Shown here one piece after another: positions 1 through 9,132 of a stretch of DNA of 31,018 nt (positions are counted from its first letter, which is position 1; every line of letters begins with the position of its first letter). The translations under genes were made by a program, and so were the position numbers. This stretch comes from RXIX01 sp003989075 (GTDB taxonomy: Bacteria > Pseudomonadota > Gammaproteobacteria > Competibacterales > Competibacteraceae), in the NCBI GenBank assembly GCA_029780415.1, contig JAKOYN010000064.1, positions 1 to 31,018 on the forward strand. Reading direction: 5' to 3'. Below the pieces are notes generated by a model. That model was not told the DNA's origin. It saw only the letters and a list, made by a program, of their open reading frames with translations, and searched no databases.

Positions 1-26
1 GAACGCCCCTCACCGATTCCCGCACC

Positions 27-1481
27 ATGCACGATAAAACCATTGCGCAACTCAGTGCCGGCCTGGCCGCCGGCACGTTCAGCAGCGAAGAACTGACCCG
101 CGCCCTGCTGGCGCGTATCGAGCGCTTCGATCCGCAGTTGAACGCTTTCATCACCGTCACCGCCGAGCGCGCCCTTGCCCAGGCCCGGGCTGCCGATGCG
201 CGCCGCGCGCGCGGCGAAGCCGGACCGCTGACCGGTGTGCCCATCGCGCACAAGGACATCTTCTGCACCGATGGCGTGCGCACGTCCTGCGGCTCGCGGA
301 TACTCGATCGCTTCATCGCCCCCTATAACGCCACGGTGGTTGAAAAGCTCGACGCCGCCGGCGCGGTAATGCTTGGCAAGACCAACATGGACGAGTTCGC
401 CATGGGTTCGTCCAACGAGACCAGCTTCTACGGTCCGGTGCGCAATCCCTGGCAACTGGACGCGGTGCCCGGTGGCTCCTCGGGCGGCTCGGCGGCGGCA
501 GTCGCGGCGCGTCTGGCACCGGGCGCAACCGGCACCGACACCGGCGGCTCGATCCGCCAGCCGGCAGCGCTGTGCGGCATCACCGGCATCAAGCCCACCT
601 ATGGCCGGGTGTCACGCTGGGGCATGATTGCCTACGCATCCAGCCTCGATCAGGGCGGGCCGATGGCGCGCAGCGCCGAGGATTGCGCGCTGCTGCTGCA
701 GGCGATGGCCGGCTTTGATCCGCGTGATTCCACCAGCGTCGATCGCCCGGTGCCCGATTACCGCGCCGCGCTGACACAGCCGCTGGCCGGGCTGAAAATT
801 GGCCTGCCGCAGGAATATTTCGGCGAAGGTCTGGACAGTGCGGTGGCTGCGGTAGTCGAGGATGCGCTGACCGAATACCGCCGGCTGGGCGCGGAAACGG
901 TCGCAATCAGCCTGCCCAACAGCCGGCTGGCGATTCCGGCCTATTACGTCATCGCCCCGGCTGAATGTTCATCGAACCTGGCGCGCTTCGACGGCGTGCG
1001 CTACGGCCATCGCTGCGAGAATCCCAGGGATCTGCTCGATCTGTACACCCGTTCGCGCGCTGAGGGCTTTGGCGCCGAAGTGCAGCGGCGCATCCTGGTT
1101 GGCACCTTTGCTCTGTCGGCGGGTTACTACGATGCCTATTACCTGAAGGCGCAGCAGATCCGCCGCCTGATCAGCGACGATTTCCGCCGCGCCTTTGCCG
1201 AGGTGGACGTCATCATGGGCCCCACCTCGCCGACCGTCGCCTTCAAACTGGGCGAAAAGGTCAATGACCCGATCACCATGTACCTGTCGGATATCTACAC
1301 CATCGCGGTGAATCTGGCCGGACTGCCGGGCCTGTCGCTGCCGGCGGGCTTTGCCGATGGGCTAGCGGTGGGCCTGCAACTGATCGGCGATTACTTCGCC
1401 GAGGAGCGGCTGCTGAACGTCGCGCACCAGTACCAGCAGCTCACCGACTGGCACCAGCGCGCCCCGGCCGCCTTCGCCTGA
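27..1481 (+). CDS. gatA: Aspartyl/glutamyl-tRNA amidotransferase subunit A
   Basis: The amidase subunit of GatCAB. It releases ammonia from glutamine so that misacylated Glu-tRNA(Gln) or Asp-tRNA(Asn) can be amidated in the cytoplasm. The 484-residue length is normal. The amidase-signature Ser-cisSer-Lys triad is visible: Lys76 in HKDIF, Ser151 in the GGSSGGSAAA motif and Ser175 in DTGGSIRQPA, spaced as in characterised GatA proteins. The C-terminal GLPGLSLPAG stretch is also typical. The ATG at 27 is the natural start, although no clear Shine-Dalgarno is seen in the 26 bases before it. gatB follows after 31 bases, so the two are co-transcribed; gatC is probably just outside the window. Identification is secure. 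Confidence 0.97.
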   Translation: MHDKTIAQLSAGLAAGTFSSEELTRALLARIERFDPQLNAFITVTAERALAQARAADARRARGEAGPLTGVPIAHKDIFCTDGVRTSCGSRILDRFIAPYNATVVEKLDAAGAVMLGKTNMDEFAMGSSNETSFYGPVRNPWQLDAVPGGSSGGSAAAVAARLAPGATGTDTGGSIRQPAALCGITGIKPTYGRVSRWGMIAYASSLDQGGPMARSAEDCALLLQAMAGFDPRDSTSVDRPVPDYRAALTQPLAGLKIGLPQEYFGEGLDSAVAAVVEDALTEYRRLGAETVAISLPNSRLAIPAYYVIAPAECSSNLARFDGVRYGHRCENPRDLLDLYTRSRAEGFGAEVQRRILVGTFALSAGYYDAYYLKAQQIRRLISDDFRRAFAEVDVIMGPTSPTVAFKLGEKVNDPITMYLSDIYTIAVNLAGLPGLSLPAGFADGLAVGLQLIGDYFAEERLLNVAHQYQQLTDWHQRAPAAFA

Positions 1482-1512
1482 TCGCTCACCCTCTGTCGCA
1501 AGGTTTTGAGTT

Positions 1513-2949
1513 ATGGAATGGGAAACTGTGATCGGGCTGGAAATCCACGCCCAGTTGGCTACGCAGAGCAAGATCTTTTCCGGGGCCGCGACGGCCTATG
1601 GCGCAGCGCCCAATACCCAGGCCTGCGCCATCGATCTGGGCATGCCGGGCGTGCTGCCGGTGCTCAACGGCGCAGCAGTGCGCATGGCAGCCCTGTTTGG
1701 GCTGGCCATCGGTGCCGAGGTGGCGCGGCGCTCGGTGTTCGCGCGCAAGAACTACTTCTATCCCGATCTACCCAAGGGCTACCAGATCAGCCAGTACGAG
1801 CTGCCGGTGGTACAAACGGGCCAGCTCCGCATTGAACTGGAGGACGGTTCCAGCAAGGTAATCGGCATCACCCGCGCCCATCTGGAGGAAGACGCCGGCA
1901 AGTCGCTGCACGAGGATTTCCAGGGCCAATCCGGGATCGACCTGAACCGCGCCGGCACGCCGCTGCTGGAAATCGTCTCCGAGCCGGATCTGCGTTCGGC
2001 CAAGGAGGCGGTGGCCTATATGAAAAAGCTGCATCAGATGGTGGTCTATCTGGGCATCTGCGACGGCAACATGCAGGAAGGTTCCTTCCGCTGCGACGCC
2101 AATGTCTCGGTACGGCGCAAGGGCGATCCGAAATTCGGCACCCGCGCCGAGATCAAGAATCTCAACTCGTTCCGCTTCGTCGAGCGGGCGATCGAGTTTG
2201 AAATCGAGCGGCAGATCGACCTGATCGAATCCGGCGGCAAGGTGGTGCAGGAAACCCGCCTTTATGACCCGGACAAGGGCGAGACCCGCTCGATGCGCGG
2301 CAAGGAAGAAGCCAACGATTACCGCTACTTCCCCGATCCTGACCTGTTGCCGCTGCTGCTCGACGACAGCTTTCTCGATGCCGTCCGCGCGGAACTGCCG
2401 GAACTGCCGGACGCCAAGCGGCAGCGCTTCATCGACCAGTACGGGCTCTCGGCCTATGACGCCGGCGTGCTCACTGCCAGCCGTGCGCTGGCCGATTACT
2501 ATGAGGCTACGGTGGCGGCGCTCGGTGCTGAACCCAAGCTGTGCGCCAACTGGGTGATGGGCGATCTGTCCGCCTTCCTCAACCGCGACAATCGCGATAT
2601 CAGCGCCAGTCCGGTCAGCGCCACGCAACTGGCCGGGCTGCTGCGGCGGATTCAGGACCAGACTCTGTCCGGCAAGCTCGCCAAGGACGTGTTCGAGGCA
2701 CTGTGGGCCGGTGAGGGCGAAGTCGATGCGATCATTGACCAGCGCGGCCTGCGCCAGATCACCGACAGTTCGGCGATTGAAACCGTGATCGATGACGTGA
2801 TCGCCGCCAATCCCGAGCAGCTCGCCCAGTACCGCGCCGGCAAGGACAAGCTGTTTGGCTTCTTCGTCGGTCAGGTGATGAAACTGTCCAAGGGCAAGGC
2901 CAATCCGCAGCAGGTCAACGATCTGCTGCGCGCCAAGCTGCAGGGCTAG
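1513..2949 (+). CDS. gatB: Aspartyl/glutamyl-tRNA amidotransferase subunit B
   Basis: The tRNA-binding and kinase subunit of GatCAB. It phosphorylates the mischarged glutamyl or aspartyl group and accepts ammonia channelled from GatA. At 478 residues it is full length. The family signature YFYPDLPKGYQISQYE lies near residues 80-95 and LEEDAGKSLH near 120. The cradle domain is followed by the helical and YqeY-like C-terminal tRNA-binding region, ending KLSKGKANPQQVNDLLRAKL. The ATG at 1513 has an AAGG about 9 bases upstream. It lies directly downstream of gatA in the usual order. Confidence 0.97.
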   Translation: MEWETVIGLEIHAQLATQSKIFSGAATAYGAAPNTQACAIDLGMPGVLPVLNGAAVRMAALFGLAIGAEVARRSVFARKNYFYPDLPKGYQISQYELPVVQTGQLRIELEDGSSKVIGITRAHLEEDAGKSLHEDFQGQSGIDLNRAGTPLLEIVSEPDLRSAKEAVAYMKKLHQMVVYLGICDGNMQEGSFRCDANVSVRRKGDPKFGTRAEIKNLNSFRFVERAIEFEIERQIDLIESGGKVVQETRLYDPDKGETRSMRGKEEANDYRYFPDPDLLPLLLDDSFLDAVRAELPELPDAKRQRFIDQYGLSAYDAGVLTASRALADYYEATVAALGAEPKLCANWVMGDLSAFLNRDNRDISASPVSATQLAGLLRRIQDQTLSGKLAKDVFEALWAGEGEVDAIIDQRGLRQITDSSAIETVIDDVIAANPEQLAQYRAGKDKLFGFFVGQVMKLSKGKANPQQVNDLLRAKLQG

Positions 2950-3056
2950 CGCGACGGTGGCGCGGACCCGCTTCGCGCCGCTCGTTCCGGCCTGGCTTGA
3001 GAACACCGCCGCCAGCGGCTACCTTGAAACCGCGCATCCTGTATCCCGCATGCACC

Positions 3057-3932
3057 ATGAGCAATAGCGATAGCGATACCCTGCAGCGCTTCCTGTTCGA
3101 AGCACTGGCCGCCCGTGGCGAGGCCGTGCATCTGCACACCACCTGGCAAACGGTCCTGGCGCGGCGCGCCTATCCGCCCGCCGTGCGCCAGGTGCTCGGC
3201 GAGGCACTGGCCGCCGCCGCCCTGCTCGCCACGACCATCAAGTTCGACGGCACCCTGACCCTGCAAATCCAGGCCAGTGGACCGCTGCGCCTGCTGGTCG
3301 TACAGGTCAGCGCCACGCGCGGGCTGCGTGGTCTGGCACGCTGGGACGGTGAACCGGCGCCAGCGCCGCTGCGCGAGCTGTGCGGCAACGGCACCCTGGT
3401 GCTGAGCATCGAATACCAGCCGGGCCGCGAACCCTATCAGGGCATGGTCGGCCTGCACGGCGACAGCCTGGCCGCAGCACTGGAAAGCTACTTCGCCCAC
3501 TCCGAGCAGTTGCCAACCCGCATCCGCCTGGCTGCCGATGCGGATACCGCTGCCGGCCTGCTGCTGCAGCAATTGCCCGGCGCGACCAGCCAGGATCCGG
3601 ATGGCTGGAACCGGCTGGAGATGCTCGCGGCCACCCTGGATGCAGCGGAACTGCTGGCGCTGGACAACACGACCCTGGTGCACCGCCTGTTTCACCAGGA
3701 AGATCTGCGCCTGTTCGCAGCGGAGCCGCTCCACTTTCACTGCAGCTGCTCGCGCGAACGCACCGCCGGCATGCTGCGCACCCTCGGTGAGGCCGATCTG
3801 CGCCAGGCGCTGGCTGAACAGGGCGCCCTGCACGTCGACTGCGAATTCTGCGGTCACCGCTATAGCTTCGATGCGATCGACATTGCCGGCCTGTTCACTG
3901 CCGCGCTGGCCACGCCGATCACCCGTCACTGA
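3057..3932 (+). CDS. hslO: Redox-regulated chaperone Hsp33
   Basis: A cytoplasmic holdase chaperone switched on by oxidation: four cysteines bind zinc when reduced and form disulfides under oxidative stress. The zinc cysteines are visible near the C-terminus as CxC (C229, C231) and CxxC (C262, C265). The conserved EYQPGREPYQGMV segment lies in the middle. I place the start at the ATG at 3057, giving 291 residues, close to the usual Hsp33 length. The frame is open back to 2997, but that 20-residue extension (MRTPPPAATL...) does not resemble the family. No strong Shine-Dalgarno is seen. The 107 bases between gatB and this start hold nothing I recognise. The next gene starts 25 bases downstream. 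Confidence 0.95.
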   Translation: MSNSDSDTLQRFLFEALAARGEAVHLHTTWQTVLARRAYPPAVRQVLGEALAAAALLATTIKFDGTLTLQIQASGPLRLLVVQVSATRGLRGLARWDGEPAPAPLRELCGNGTLVLSIEYQPGREPYQGMVGLHGDSLAAALESYFAHSEQLPTRIRLAADADTAAGLLLQQLPGATSQDPDGWNRLEMLAATLDAAELLALDNTTLVHRLFHQEDLRLFAAEPLHFHCSCSRERTAGMLRTLGEADLRQALAEQGALHVDCEFCGHRYSFDAIDIAGLFTAALATPITRH

Positions 3933-3956
3933 CCCCGGAACGCCGTGCCCACCGTC

Positions 3957-4457
3957 ATGAACGCGCTGTTTAACCTGTTCCTGGATATCTGCCTGCTGCG
4001 CAAGGGTCCACAGGATGTGCCGGCCGCACCCGTGCTGCTCGGGCTGTGCCTGCTTGGCTATGGCCTGTCGGGCCTGCTGGTGCTGCTGATGAGCACGCCG
4101 TTCCTGGTCGCGCTGCGGCAGATCCTGCTGGACATGGCGCTGCTCAGCGGCCTGCTGTATGGCGTGCTGTTTCTGCACCGGCACCCGGCGCGCTTCCCGC
4201 AGACGCTCAGCGCCCTGACCGGCACCGGTACGCTGCTGGGCCTGCTGGCATTGCCGCTGATGAGCTGGATCGTCCATCAGGGATCGGGCGGCGATATCGG
4301 CCTGCCGTCGATTCTACTGCTGGGCCTGATGGCCTGGAGCATCGCCGTCATCGCCCATATTCTGCGCTTTGCCCTGGCCGTGTCGATCTGGAGCGGTGCG
4401 CTGTACGCCCTGACCTATACCTTCCTGTCCTGGACGCTGACCGACCTGATCGGCTGA
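3957..4457 (+). CDS. Hypothetical inner-membrane protein, about five helices
   Basis: A 166-residue hydrophobic protein of unknown function. About five membrane segments can be drawn, near residues 22-45, 50-72, 86-106, 114-136 and 140-162. The arrangement recalls small Yip1-like membrane proteins, but no motif proves that. I chose the ATG at 3957 (MNALFNLFLD); a GTG at 3945 would add four residues and has GGAAC three bases upstream, so it cannot be excluded. It lies 25 bases after hslO and 60 before mpl, consistent with co-transcription. Codon use matches the neighbours, so I regard it as a real gene. Confidence 0.8.
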   Translation: MNALFNLFLDICLLRKGPQDVPAAPVLLGLCLLGYGLSGLLVLLMSTPFLVALRQILLDMALLSGLLYGVLFLHRHPARFPQTLSALTGTGTLLGLLALPLMSWIVHQGSGGDIGLPSILLLGLMAWSIAVIAHILRFALAVSIWSGALYALTYTFLSWTLTDLIG

Positions 4458-4517
4458 GACAAGGCTCAACCTGGAACCGTCCACCGTCATCCCGGTCCGG
4501 ACGGGGAGATTTCCGAT

Positions 4518-5885
4518 ATGCATATCCATATCCTGGGTATTTGCGGCACCTTCATGGCCGGCGTCGCCCTGCTGGCGCGCGCTGCCGGGCATACCGTGTC
4601 CGGCTGCGATGCTGGCGTCTATCCGCCGATGAGCACGCAACTGGCCGAGGCCGGCATTGCCCTGCGCGAAGGCTTCGCCCCGGAACAACTGACCGAGTTG
4701 CAACCGGACATGGTGGTGGTCGGCAATGTGATGAGCCGCGGCCGACCGATCGTCGAGGAACTGCTCAATCGCGATCTGCCCTACACCTCGGGACCTGCCT
4801 GGCTGGCCGAGCATGTGCTACGCGAGCGCCATGTGCTGGCAGTAGCCGGCACCCATGGCAAGACCAGCACCAGCAGCCTGCTGGCCTGGATTCTGCAACA
4901 CGCCGGGCTGGAGCCGGGCTTTCTGATAGGCGGCATTCCGGCCAATTTTGGCCAGTCGGCGCAACTGGGCCACGGCCGCTGTTTCGTGGTCGAGGCCGAT
5001 GAGTACGACACCGCATTCTTCGACAAGCGCTCCAAGTTCGTCCATTACCGGCCGCGCACGCTGATTTTGAATAACCTGGAATTCGATCACGCCGACATCT
5101 TCCCTGATCTGGCAGCGATCCAGCGCCAGTTTCATCACCTGCTGCGCAGCGTGCCCGGCGCCGGACTGATCGTCGCCAACGGGCACGATGCGCAGCTCGC
5201 CGCGGTGCTGGACATGGGCTGCTGGACCCCGGTGCAGCGCTTTGGCACGGGTGACTGGGAAGCGCGGGCGATCAGCGCCGATGGCAGCGCCTTTGACGTC
5301 TACTACCAGAATGCGCGGCAGGGCCGGGTGGAATGGGCGCAACTGGGTCTACACAATGTCCACAACGCGCTCGCGGCCCTCGCCGCCGCGCAGCATGTCG
5401 GCGTAGCGGTGACCACGGCCATCACCGCGCTGGCCAGCTTTCAGGGCGTCAAGCGCCGCCTGGAAGTGCGTGGCGTGGCCCGGGGCGTCACGGTTTACGA
5501 CGACTTCGCCCACCATCCCACCGCGATTGCCACGACTCTGGCTGGACTGCGGGCGCGGGTCGGGACGCAGCCAATCATCGCCGTGCTGGAGCCGCGTTCC
5601 AACACCATGAAGCTGGGCGTATTCAAGGACAGTCTTGCCCCGGCGCTGGCGCTGGCCGATGGCGTGGTGCTGTATCAGGCGCCCGATCTGGGCTGGGATC
5701 TGAGCGCAGTTGCAGCGACACTCGGCACGCGCGCGCAGGTCTGCCACAGTCTCGATGACACTTTGAGCAGCATCCAGGCCCAGGCGGCGCCGGGCACGCA
5801 GGTGCTGATCATGAGCAATGGCGGCTTTGGCGGCATCCATGAACGGCTGCTGCAGGCGCTGGACGCGGACCGCGCCCATGGCTGA
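4518..5885 (+). CDS. mpl: UDP-N-acetylmuramate:L-Ala-gamma-D-Glu-mDAP ligase
   Basis: A peptidoglycan-recycling enzyme. It ligates recovered tripeptide L-Ala-gamma-D-Glu-meso-DAP directly onto UDP-MurNAc with ATP, bypassing MurC, MurD and MurE. The 455 residues contain the Mur-ligase layout: N-terminal Rossmann-like HIHILGICGTFMAG, the ATP loop GTHGKTS at 111-117, the NNLEFDHADIF metal/ATP region, and GVKRRLE with DDFAHHPTAI in the last third. HILGICGTFMAG and the PPMSTQL region favour Mpl over MurC. The ATG at 4518 has a GGGGAG 9 bases upstream. The 3' end overlaps ubiX by 8 bases, implying coupled translation. Confidence 0.95.
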   Translation: MHIHILGICGTFMAGVALLARAAGHTVSGCDAGVYPPMSTQLAEAGIALREGFAPEQLTELQPDMVVVGNVMSRGRPIVEELLNRDLPYTSGPAWLAEHVLRERHVLAVAGTHGKTSTSSLLAWILQHAGLEPGFLIGGIPANFGQSAQLGHGRCFVVEADEYDTAFFDKRSKFVHYRPRTLILNNLEFDHADIFPDLAAIQRQFHHLLRSVPGAGLIVANGHDAQLAAVLDMGCWTPVQRFGTGDWEARAISADGSAFDVYYQNARQGRVEWAQLGLHNVHNALAALAAAQHVGVAVTTAITALASFQGVKRRLEVRGVARGVTVYDDFAHHPTAIATTLAGLRARVGTQPIIAVLEPRSNTMKLGVFKDSLAPALALADGVVLYQAPDLGWDLSAVAATLGTRAQVCHSLDDTLSSIQAQAAPGTQVLIMSNGGFGGIHERLLQALDADRAHG

Positions 5886-6504
5886 ACTGCCGATCATTCT
5901 CGGCATGACCGGCGCATCCGGTGCCGATTACGGCCTGCGCCTGCTGCAATGCCTGCTGCAGGCCGGCCAACCGGTGCATCTGCTGCTGAGCAAGGCGGCG
6001 CAGATCGTCATTCACATGGAAACCGATCTGCGCCTGCCGGGCCGCGCCCGCGATATTCAGCGGGTACTGAGTGAGCATTACGCCTGCGCGCCCGGCCAGT
6101 TGCGGGTTTTTGGTCAGGATGAATGGACGGCGCCACCGGCAAGTGGCTCGGCGCGGGCGCAGGGCATGGTGGTCTGTCCCTGCACGACCGGGGCACTGGC
6201 GGCGATTGCCAATGGCAACAGCGATAACCTGCTGGAACGGGCCGCCGATGTCAGCCTCAAGGAAGGGCGCAAGCTGATCATTGCCCTACGCGAGACACCG
6301 CTATCGGTGATTCACCTGGAGAACATGCTGCGGCTGGCGCGTGCGGGTGCGGTAATCCTGCCCACCAACCCCGGTTTCTACTACCGGCCGCACAGCGCAG
6401 CCGAACTGGTCGATTTCATCGTTGCCAGAATCCTCGATCAACTGGACATACCCCATGCGCTGCTGCCGCGCTGGGGCGAAGAACCGGAACCGGAATCCGA
6501 GTAA
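5878..6504 (+). CDS. ubiX: Flavin prenyltransferase UbiX
   Basis: Makes prenylated FMN from FMN and dimethylallyl phosphate; this cofactor is used by UbiD-type decarboxylases in ubiquinone synthesis. The 208-residue protein shows the N-terminal flavoprotein loop GMTGASGADYG (residues 9-19), the VCPCTTGALAAIANGNSDNLLERAAD core and the LILALRETPLS-type segment (IIALRETPLSVIHLENM), followed by PTNPGFYYRP. The ATG at 5878 overlaps the end of mpl (stop 5883-5885). The open frame continues back to 5818 inside mpl, but the family N-terminus begins at 5878. The LON-domain gene starts 6 bases after its stop. No ubiD is present in the window. Confidence 0.95.
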   Translation: MAELPIILGMTGASGADYGLRLLQCLLQAGQPVHLLLSKAAQIVIHMETDLRLPGRARDIQRVLSEHYACAPGQLRVFGQDEWTAPPASGSARAQGMVVCPCTTGALAAIANGNSDNLLERAADVSLKEGRKLIIALRETPLSVIHLENMLRLARAGAVILPTNPGFYYRPHSAAELVDFIVARILDQLDIPHALLPRWGEEPEPESE

Positions 6505-6510
6505 ACACCG

Positions 6511-7110
6511 ATGCCCATCGCCCAGGAACTGCCGCTGTTTCCCTTGCACACCGTGCTGTTTCCCGGCGGGGTGCTGCCGCTGCGGGTCTTTGAAACCCGC
6601 TATCTGGACATGATCAGTGCCTGCCTGCGCGGCGGCAGCGGTTTTGTCGTGATTGGTCTCCATGACGGTCATGAAACCGGCGCTGCGCCGGCGCGCCTCT
6701 ACCCGGTCGGCACCCGGGCGCGCATCGTCGATTTTGATCAACTGCAGGATGGCCTGCTCGGCATCACCTGCCAGGGGGAAACACGGCTGCGGCTGCTCGA
6801 CTCGCGCATCCAGCCCGATCAACTGCGGGTCGGCACGGTCGAGGTGCTGCCGGACGACCCGCGCCAGCCACCCCTGCCCATGCATCAGCCGCTGGTGCGC
6901 ATCCTGCGCGATCTGCTGGCGCGCAGCGAACTGGCACCCTACAGCCGTTTTCTGAGCCCGGACTGGGAGTGCGCGGCCTGGATCGGCAACCGGCTTGGGG
7001 AACTGCTGCCGCTATCGCTGCCGGTGCGCCAGGCCCTGCTGGAAATGACCGAGCCCCAGCAGCGCCTGGATATGCTGCTGACCCTGTTCCAGGAACAGCA
7101 CAACGCCTGA
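6511..7110 (+). CDS. LON peptidase N-terminal (substrate-binding) domain protein
   Basis: A stand-alone LON N-terminal domain of 199 residues, without the AAA+ and Ser-Lys protease parts of Lon. The start PLFPLHTVLFPGGVLPLRVFETRYLDMI is the typical opening of this domain, which in Lon binds substrates. The helical C-terminal part (residues 110-199) matches the usual length of bacterial single-domain versions. Its biochemical role is not established. It starts 6 bases after ubiX and ends 19 before the next gene, so it is within the same transcript. The family call is firm; the function is open. Confidence 0.88.
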   Translation: MPIAQELPLFPLHTVLFPGGVLPLRVFETRYLDMISACLRGGSGFVVIGLHDGHETGAAPARLYPVGTRARIVDFDQLQDGLLGITCQGETRLRLLDSRIQPDQLRVGTVEVLPDDPRQPPLPMHQPLVRILRDLLARSELAPYSRFLSPDWECAAWIGNRLGELLPLSLPVRQALLEMTEPQQRLDMLLTLFQEQHNA

Positions 7111-7129
7111 AACTCCGTACCCGTACCCC

Positions 7130-7945
7130 ATGTCGCCACACCTTCAGCAACAAGCGCTGTGCATCGAGGCCGCCGGGCAGCGCCTGCATGGCGTGCGCCT
7201 GCTGCCCGCCCGGACCGCACCCAACGCGCCCACCCTGCTCTTCCTGCACGAGGGCCTCGGCAGCATCGGCCAGTGGCGCGACTTTCCTGCCGCGCTGTGC
7301 CGGCGCACCGGCCTGCCGGGACTGGTCTACGACCGCTGGGGCTATGGCCGCTCTGCGCCGCTGACCGGGCCGCGTCCGGATGACTATCTGGAACAGGAAG
7401 CCCGCCACAGCCTGCCCGAGCTGCTCGCCGCCTGCGCTATCCGTACCCCGCCGATCCTGTTCGGCCACAGCGATGGCGCCTCGATCGCCCTGCTGTTTGC
7501 CGCTTTCTGGCCGGAACAGGTGCGTGCAGTGATCAGCGAAGCGGCTCACATCAATGTTGAAGAGATGTGCCTGGCCGGGATCCGGCGCGCCGGGCATGCC
7601 TATGCCGGGAACGGTCTGCGCGCCGCCCTGCAGCGCTATCACGACGACAATACCGAAGGGATGTTCTACGGCTGGCATGACACCTGGCTGCGGCCGACGC
7701 GCCGCACCTGGAGCATGACCGCGCACCTGCCGCGCATCACCTGCCCGACCCTGATCATCCAGGGCGCTGAAGACGAATACGGCAGCCGCGCCCAGGTCGA
7801 TGCCATTGCTGCCGGTGTCGCTGGTCCGGCCGAGATCCTGTGGCTGCCTGGCTGCCGGCATGTGCCGCATCAGCAGGCGCGCGATGTCGTGCTGGATACG
7901 GTGGTGCGCTTCATCGACGGGCTGGGCATCAACCGCTATCCTTGA
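7130..7945 (+). CDS. Alpha/beta-fold hydrolase
   Basis: A 271-residue cytoplasmic alpha/beta hydrolase; the substrate cannot be read from sequence. The nucleophile elbow is GHSDG with Ser114. The oxyanion-side loop is LFLHEGLGSIGQW (37-49), followed by the strand VYDRWGYGRS. The acid is probably Asp215 in IIQGAEDEYGS, and the base is in GCRHVPHQQ (His244, or less likely His247). A cap region sits between about residues 140 and 200. It has no signal peptide. It lies 19 bases after the LON-domain gene in the same apparent operon. An esterase or C-C hydrolase activity is possible but unproven. Confidence 0.85.
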   Translation: MSPHLQQQALCIEAAGQRLHGVRLLPARTAPNAPTLLFLHEGLGSIGQWRDFPAALCRRTGLPGLVYDRWGYGRSAPLTGPRPDDYLEQEARHSLPELLAACAIRTPPILFGHSDGASIALLFAAFWPEQVRAVISEAAHINVEEMCLAGIRRAGHAYAGNGLRAALQRYHDDNTEGMFYGWHDTWLRPTRRTWSMTAHLPRITCPTLIIQGAEDEYGSRAQVDAIAAGVAGPAEILWLPGCRHVPHQQARDVVLDTVVRFIDGLGINRYP

Positions 7946-7996
7946 GCGCCATGCCCCATCCACACAACACATAACCCCGGCGAGGAACCCGTTGCC

Positions 7997-8605
7997 ATGT
8001 CCGAACCTGAATCAACGCCCCGCGCTCCGACCGTTCCCGTATCGCGCAGCCTGCTGCGGCGTTTGCTGACGCCAAGCAATATCGGCTTTTATCTGATGAT
8101 CGTGCTGGCCTGGATCGGCGCCATCTACACCACCTTCAGCGTCGAGCAAAGCCGCTGGTACTGGCAGTGGCTGATTCCGGTCTTTGGCCTGATCTGCATC
8201 GCAACGCAGTGGAATAATGTCGGGCCGACCCTGAAAGGCCGTGGACTCATGGTCCTGCGCCAAGTGTTGCACTGGGGCGTAGTGCTGCTGATGAGCAAGC
8301 TGATCTTTATGGCCTCCGGCCAGGTCAGTTCGATTGACGCCCTCGACGACCGTCAGGCCAGCCTTGTGCTGATGTTCACCGTCACCCTGAGCACCTTTCT
8401 CGCCGGGGTCTACTTCGACTGGCGGCTGTGCGTAGTCGCGGTATTCCTGATTGCCAGCGCGATTCTTAACGTCGCCTTGTCCAACACCGCGCCGCTGCTG
8501 GTCTGGATCGGCATCGGCGTGATTGTCGTCTACTTTATAGGGGATTGGTGGTACAGCCGCTTCCGGGAACGGCACGCTGCCCCAAATACCCCTGACATCC
8601 AGTAA
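7997..8605 (+). CDS. Hypothetical inner-membrane protein
   Basis: A 202-residue membrane protein of unknown function. A polar N-terminal tail of about 25 residues precedes roughly five hydrophobic segments (near 29-46, 58-75, 88-106, 125-140 and 145-185, the last long enough for two passes). It ends with a short charged tail, RFRERHAAPN. The ATG at 7997 has a GAGGA about 10 bases upstream. It lies 51 bases after the hydrolase and 59 before the next gene. Nothing in it identifies a transporter or enzyme family. Confidence 0.75.
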   Translation: MSEPESTPRAPTVPVSRSLLRRLLTPSNIGFYLMIVLAWIGAIYTTFSVEQSRWYWQWLIPVFGLICIATQWNNVGPTLKGRGLMVLRQVLHWGVVLLMSKLIFMASGQVSSIDALDDRQASLVLMFTVTLSTFLAGVYFDWRLCVVAVFLIASAILNVALSNTAPLLVWIGIGVIVVYFIGDWWYSRFRERHAAPNTPDIQ

Positions 8606-8664
8606 ACCGCGCCGCTGCCCCCTTGATTCCACTCCTCAACCGCCACCTCTCATGGAGGATCCCC

Positions 8665-9117
8665 ATGCACACTCACCGCCCCCGTTTCACCACGCTGCTT
8701 TCCCTGGGGCTGGCCAGCGCACTGTGCTATGCCACGGTGCAGGCCGCCGAACCCGCTACCGCGACCAAGACCACTGCCGCCGCACCCGCTGCCAAGGTCG
8801 ATCTGTCGTTCCCCACCGGTGAAAACTGGGCGCCGGCCACCGAGCGGGAAAAAATGGCCTACCTGCTTGGCATTCGTGACATGGCCGCCGCTGAATACCA
8901 GTTGACCGGCCCCAATCCCAAGCATCGCACCCTGGTCGAGAAGCTGGTCGAATCTCTGGATGGCATGACCCTGCGCCAGATCATGGAAACCGTGGATAGC
9001 TACTACAAGGCGAATCCTGACAAGCAGAAGCAAACCATCTTCGAGGTGGTCTGGTTCCAGCTGGTGCAGCCCAAGATCGGCACCCAGCCCACCAAATCCT
9101 CGTCCAAGGCCAAGTAA
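8665..9117 (+). CDS. Hypothetical secreted (periplasmic) protein
   Basis: A 150-residue protein with a Sec signal peptide (positive HTHRPRF, hydrophobic LLSLGLASALCYATV, cleavage near QAA at about residue 28). A low-complexity Ala/Thr stretch follows, then a mostly helical domain from REKMAYLLGIRDMAAAEYQ to the Lys-rich end. I chose the ATG at 8665 because a clear GGAGG lies 6 bases upstream; the open frame back to 8623 lacks any such site and would bury the signal peptide. I do not recognise a family. It is 15 bases ahead of a glycine-zipper lipoprotein gene, so the two probably act in the same envelope compartment. Confidence 0.78.
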   Translation: MHTHRPRFTTLLSLGLASALCYATVQAAEPATATKTTAAAPAAKVDLSFPTGENWAPATEREKMAYLLGIRDMAAAEYQLTGPNPKHRTLVEKLVESLDGMTLRQIMETVDSYYKANPDKQKQTIFEVVWFQLVQPKIGTQPTKSSSKAK

Positions 9118-9132
9118 GGAGGGAGCATCCCG

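Noticed and set aside
1..26. Possible end of gatC before gatA
   Set aside because: Only 26 bases are visible, with no stop codon in any frame; nothing can be assigned.
2946..4277. A 443-codon minus-strand frame opposite hslO
   Set aside because: Gln/Arg-rich shadow of Hsp33 and the next gene, with no domain.
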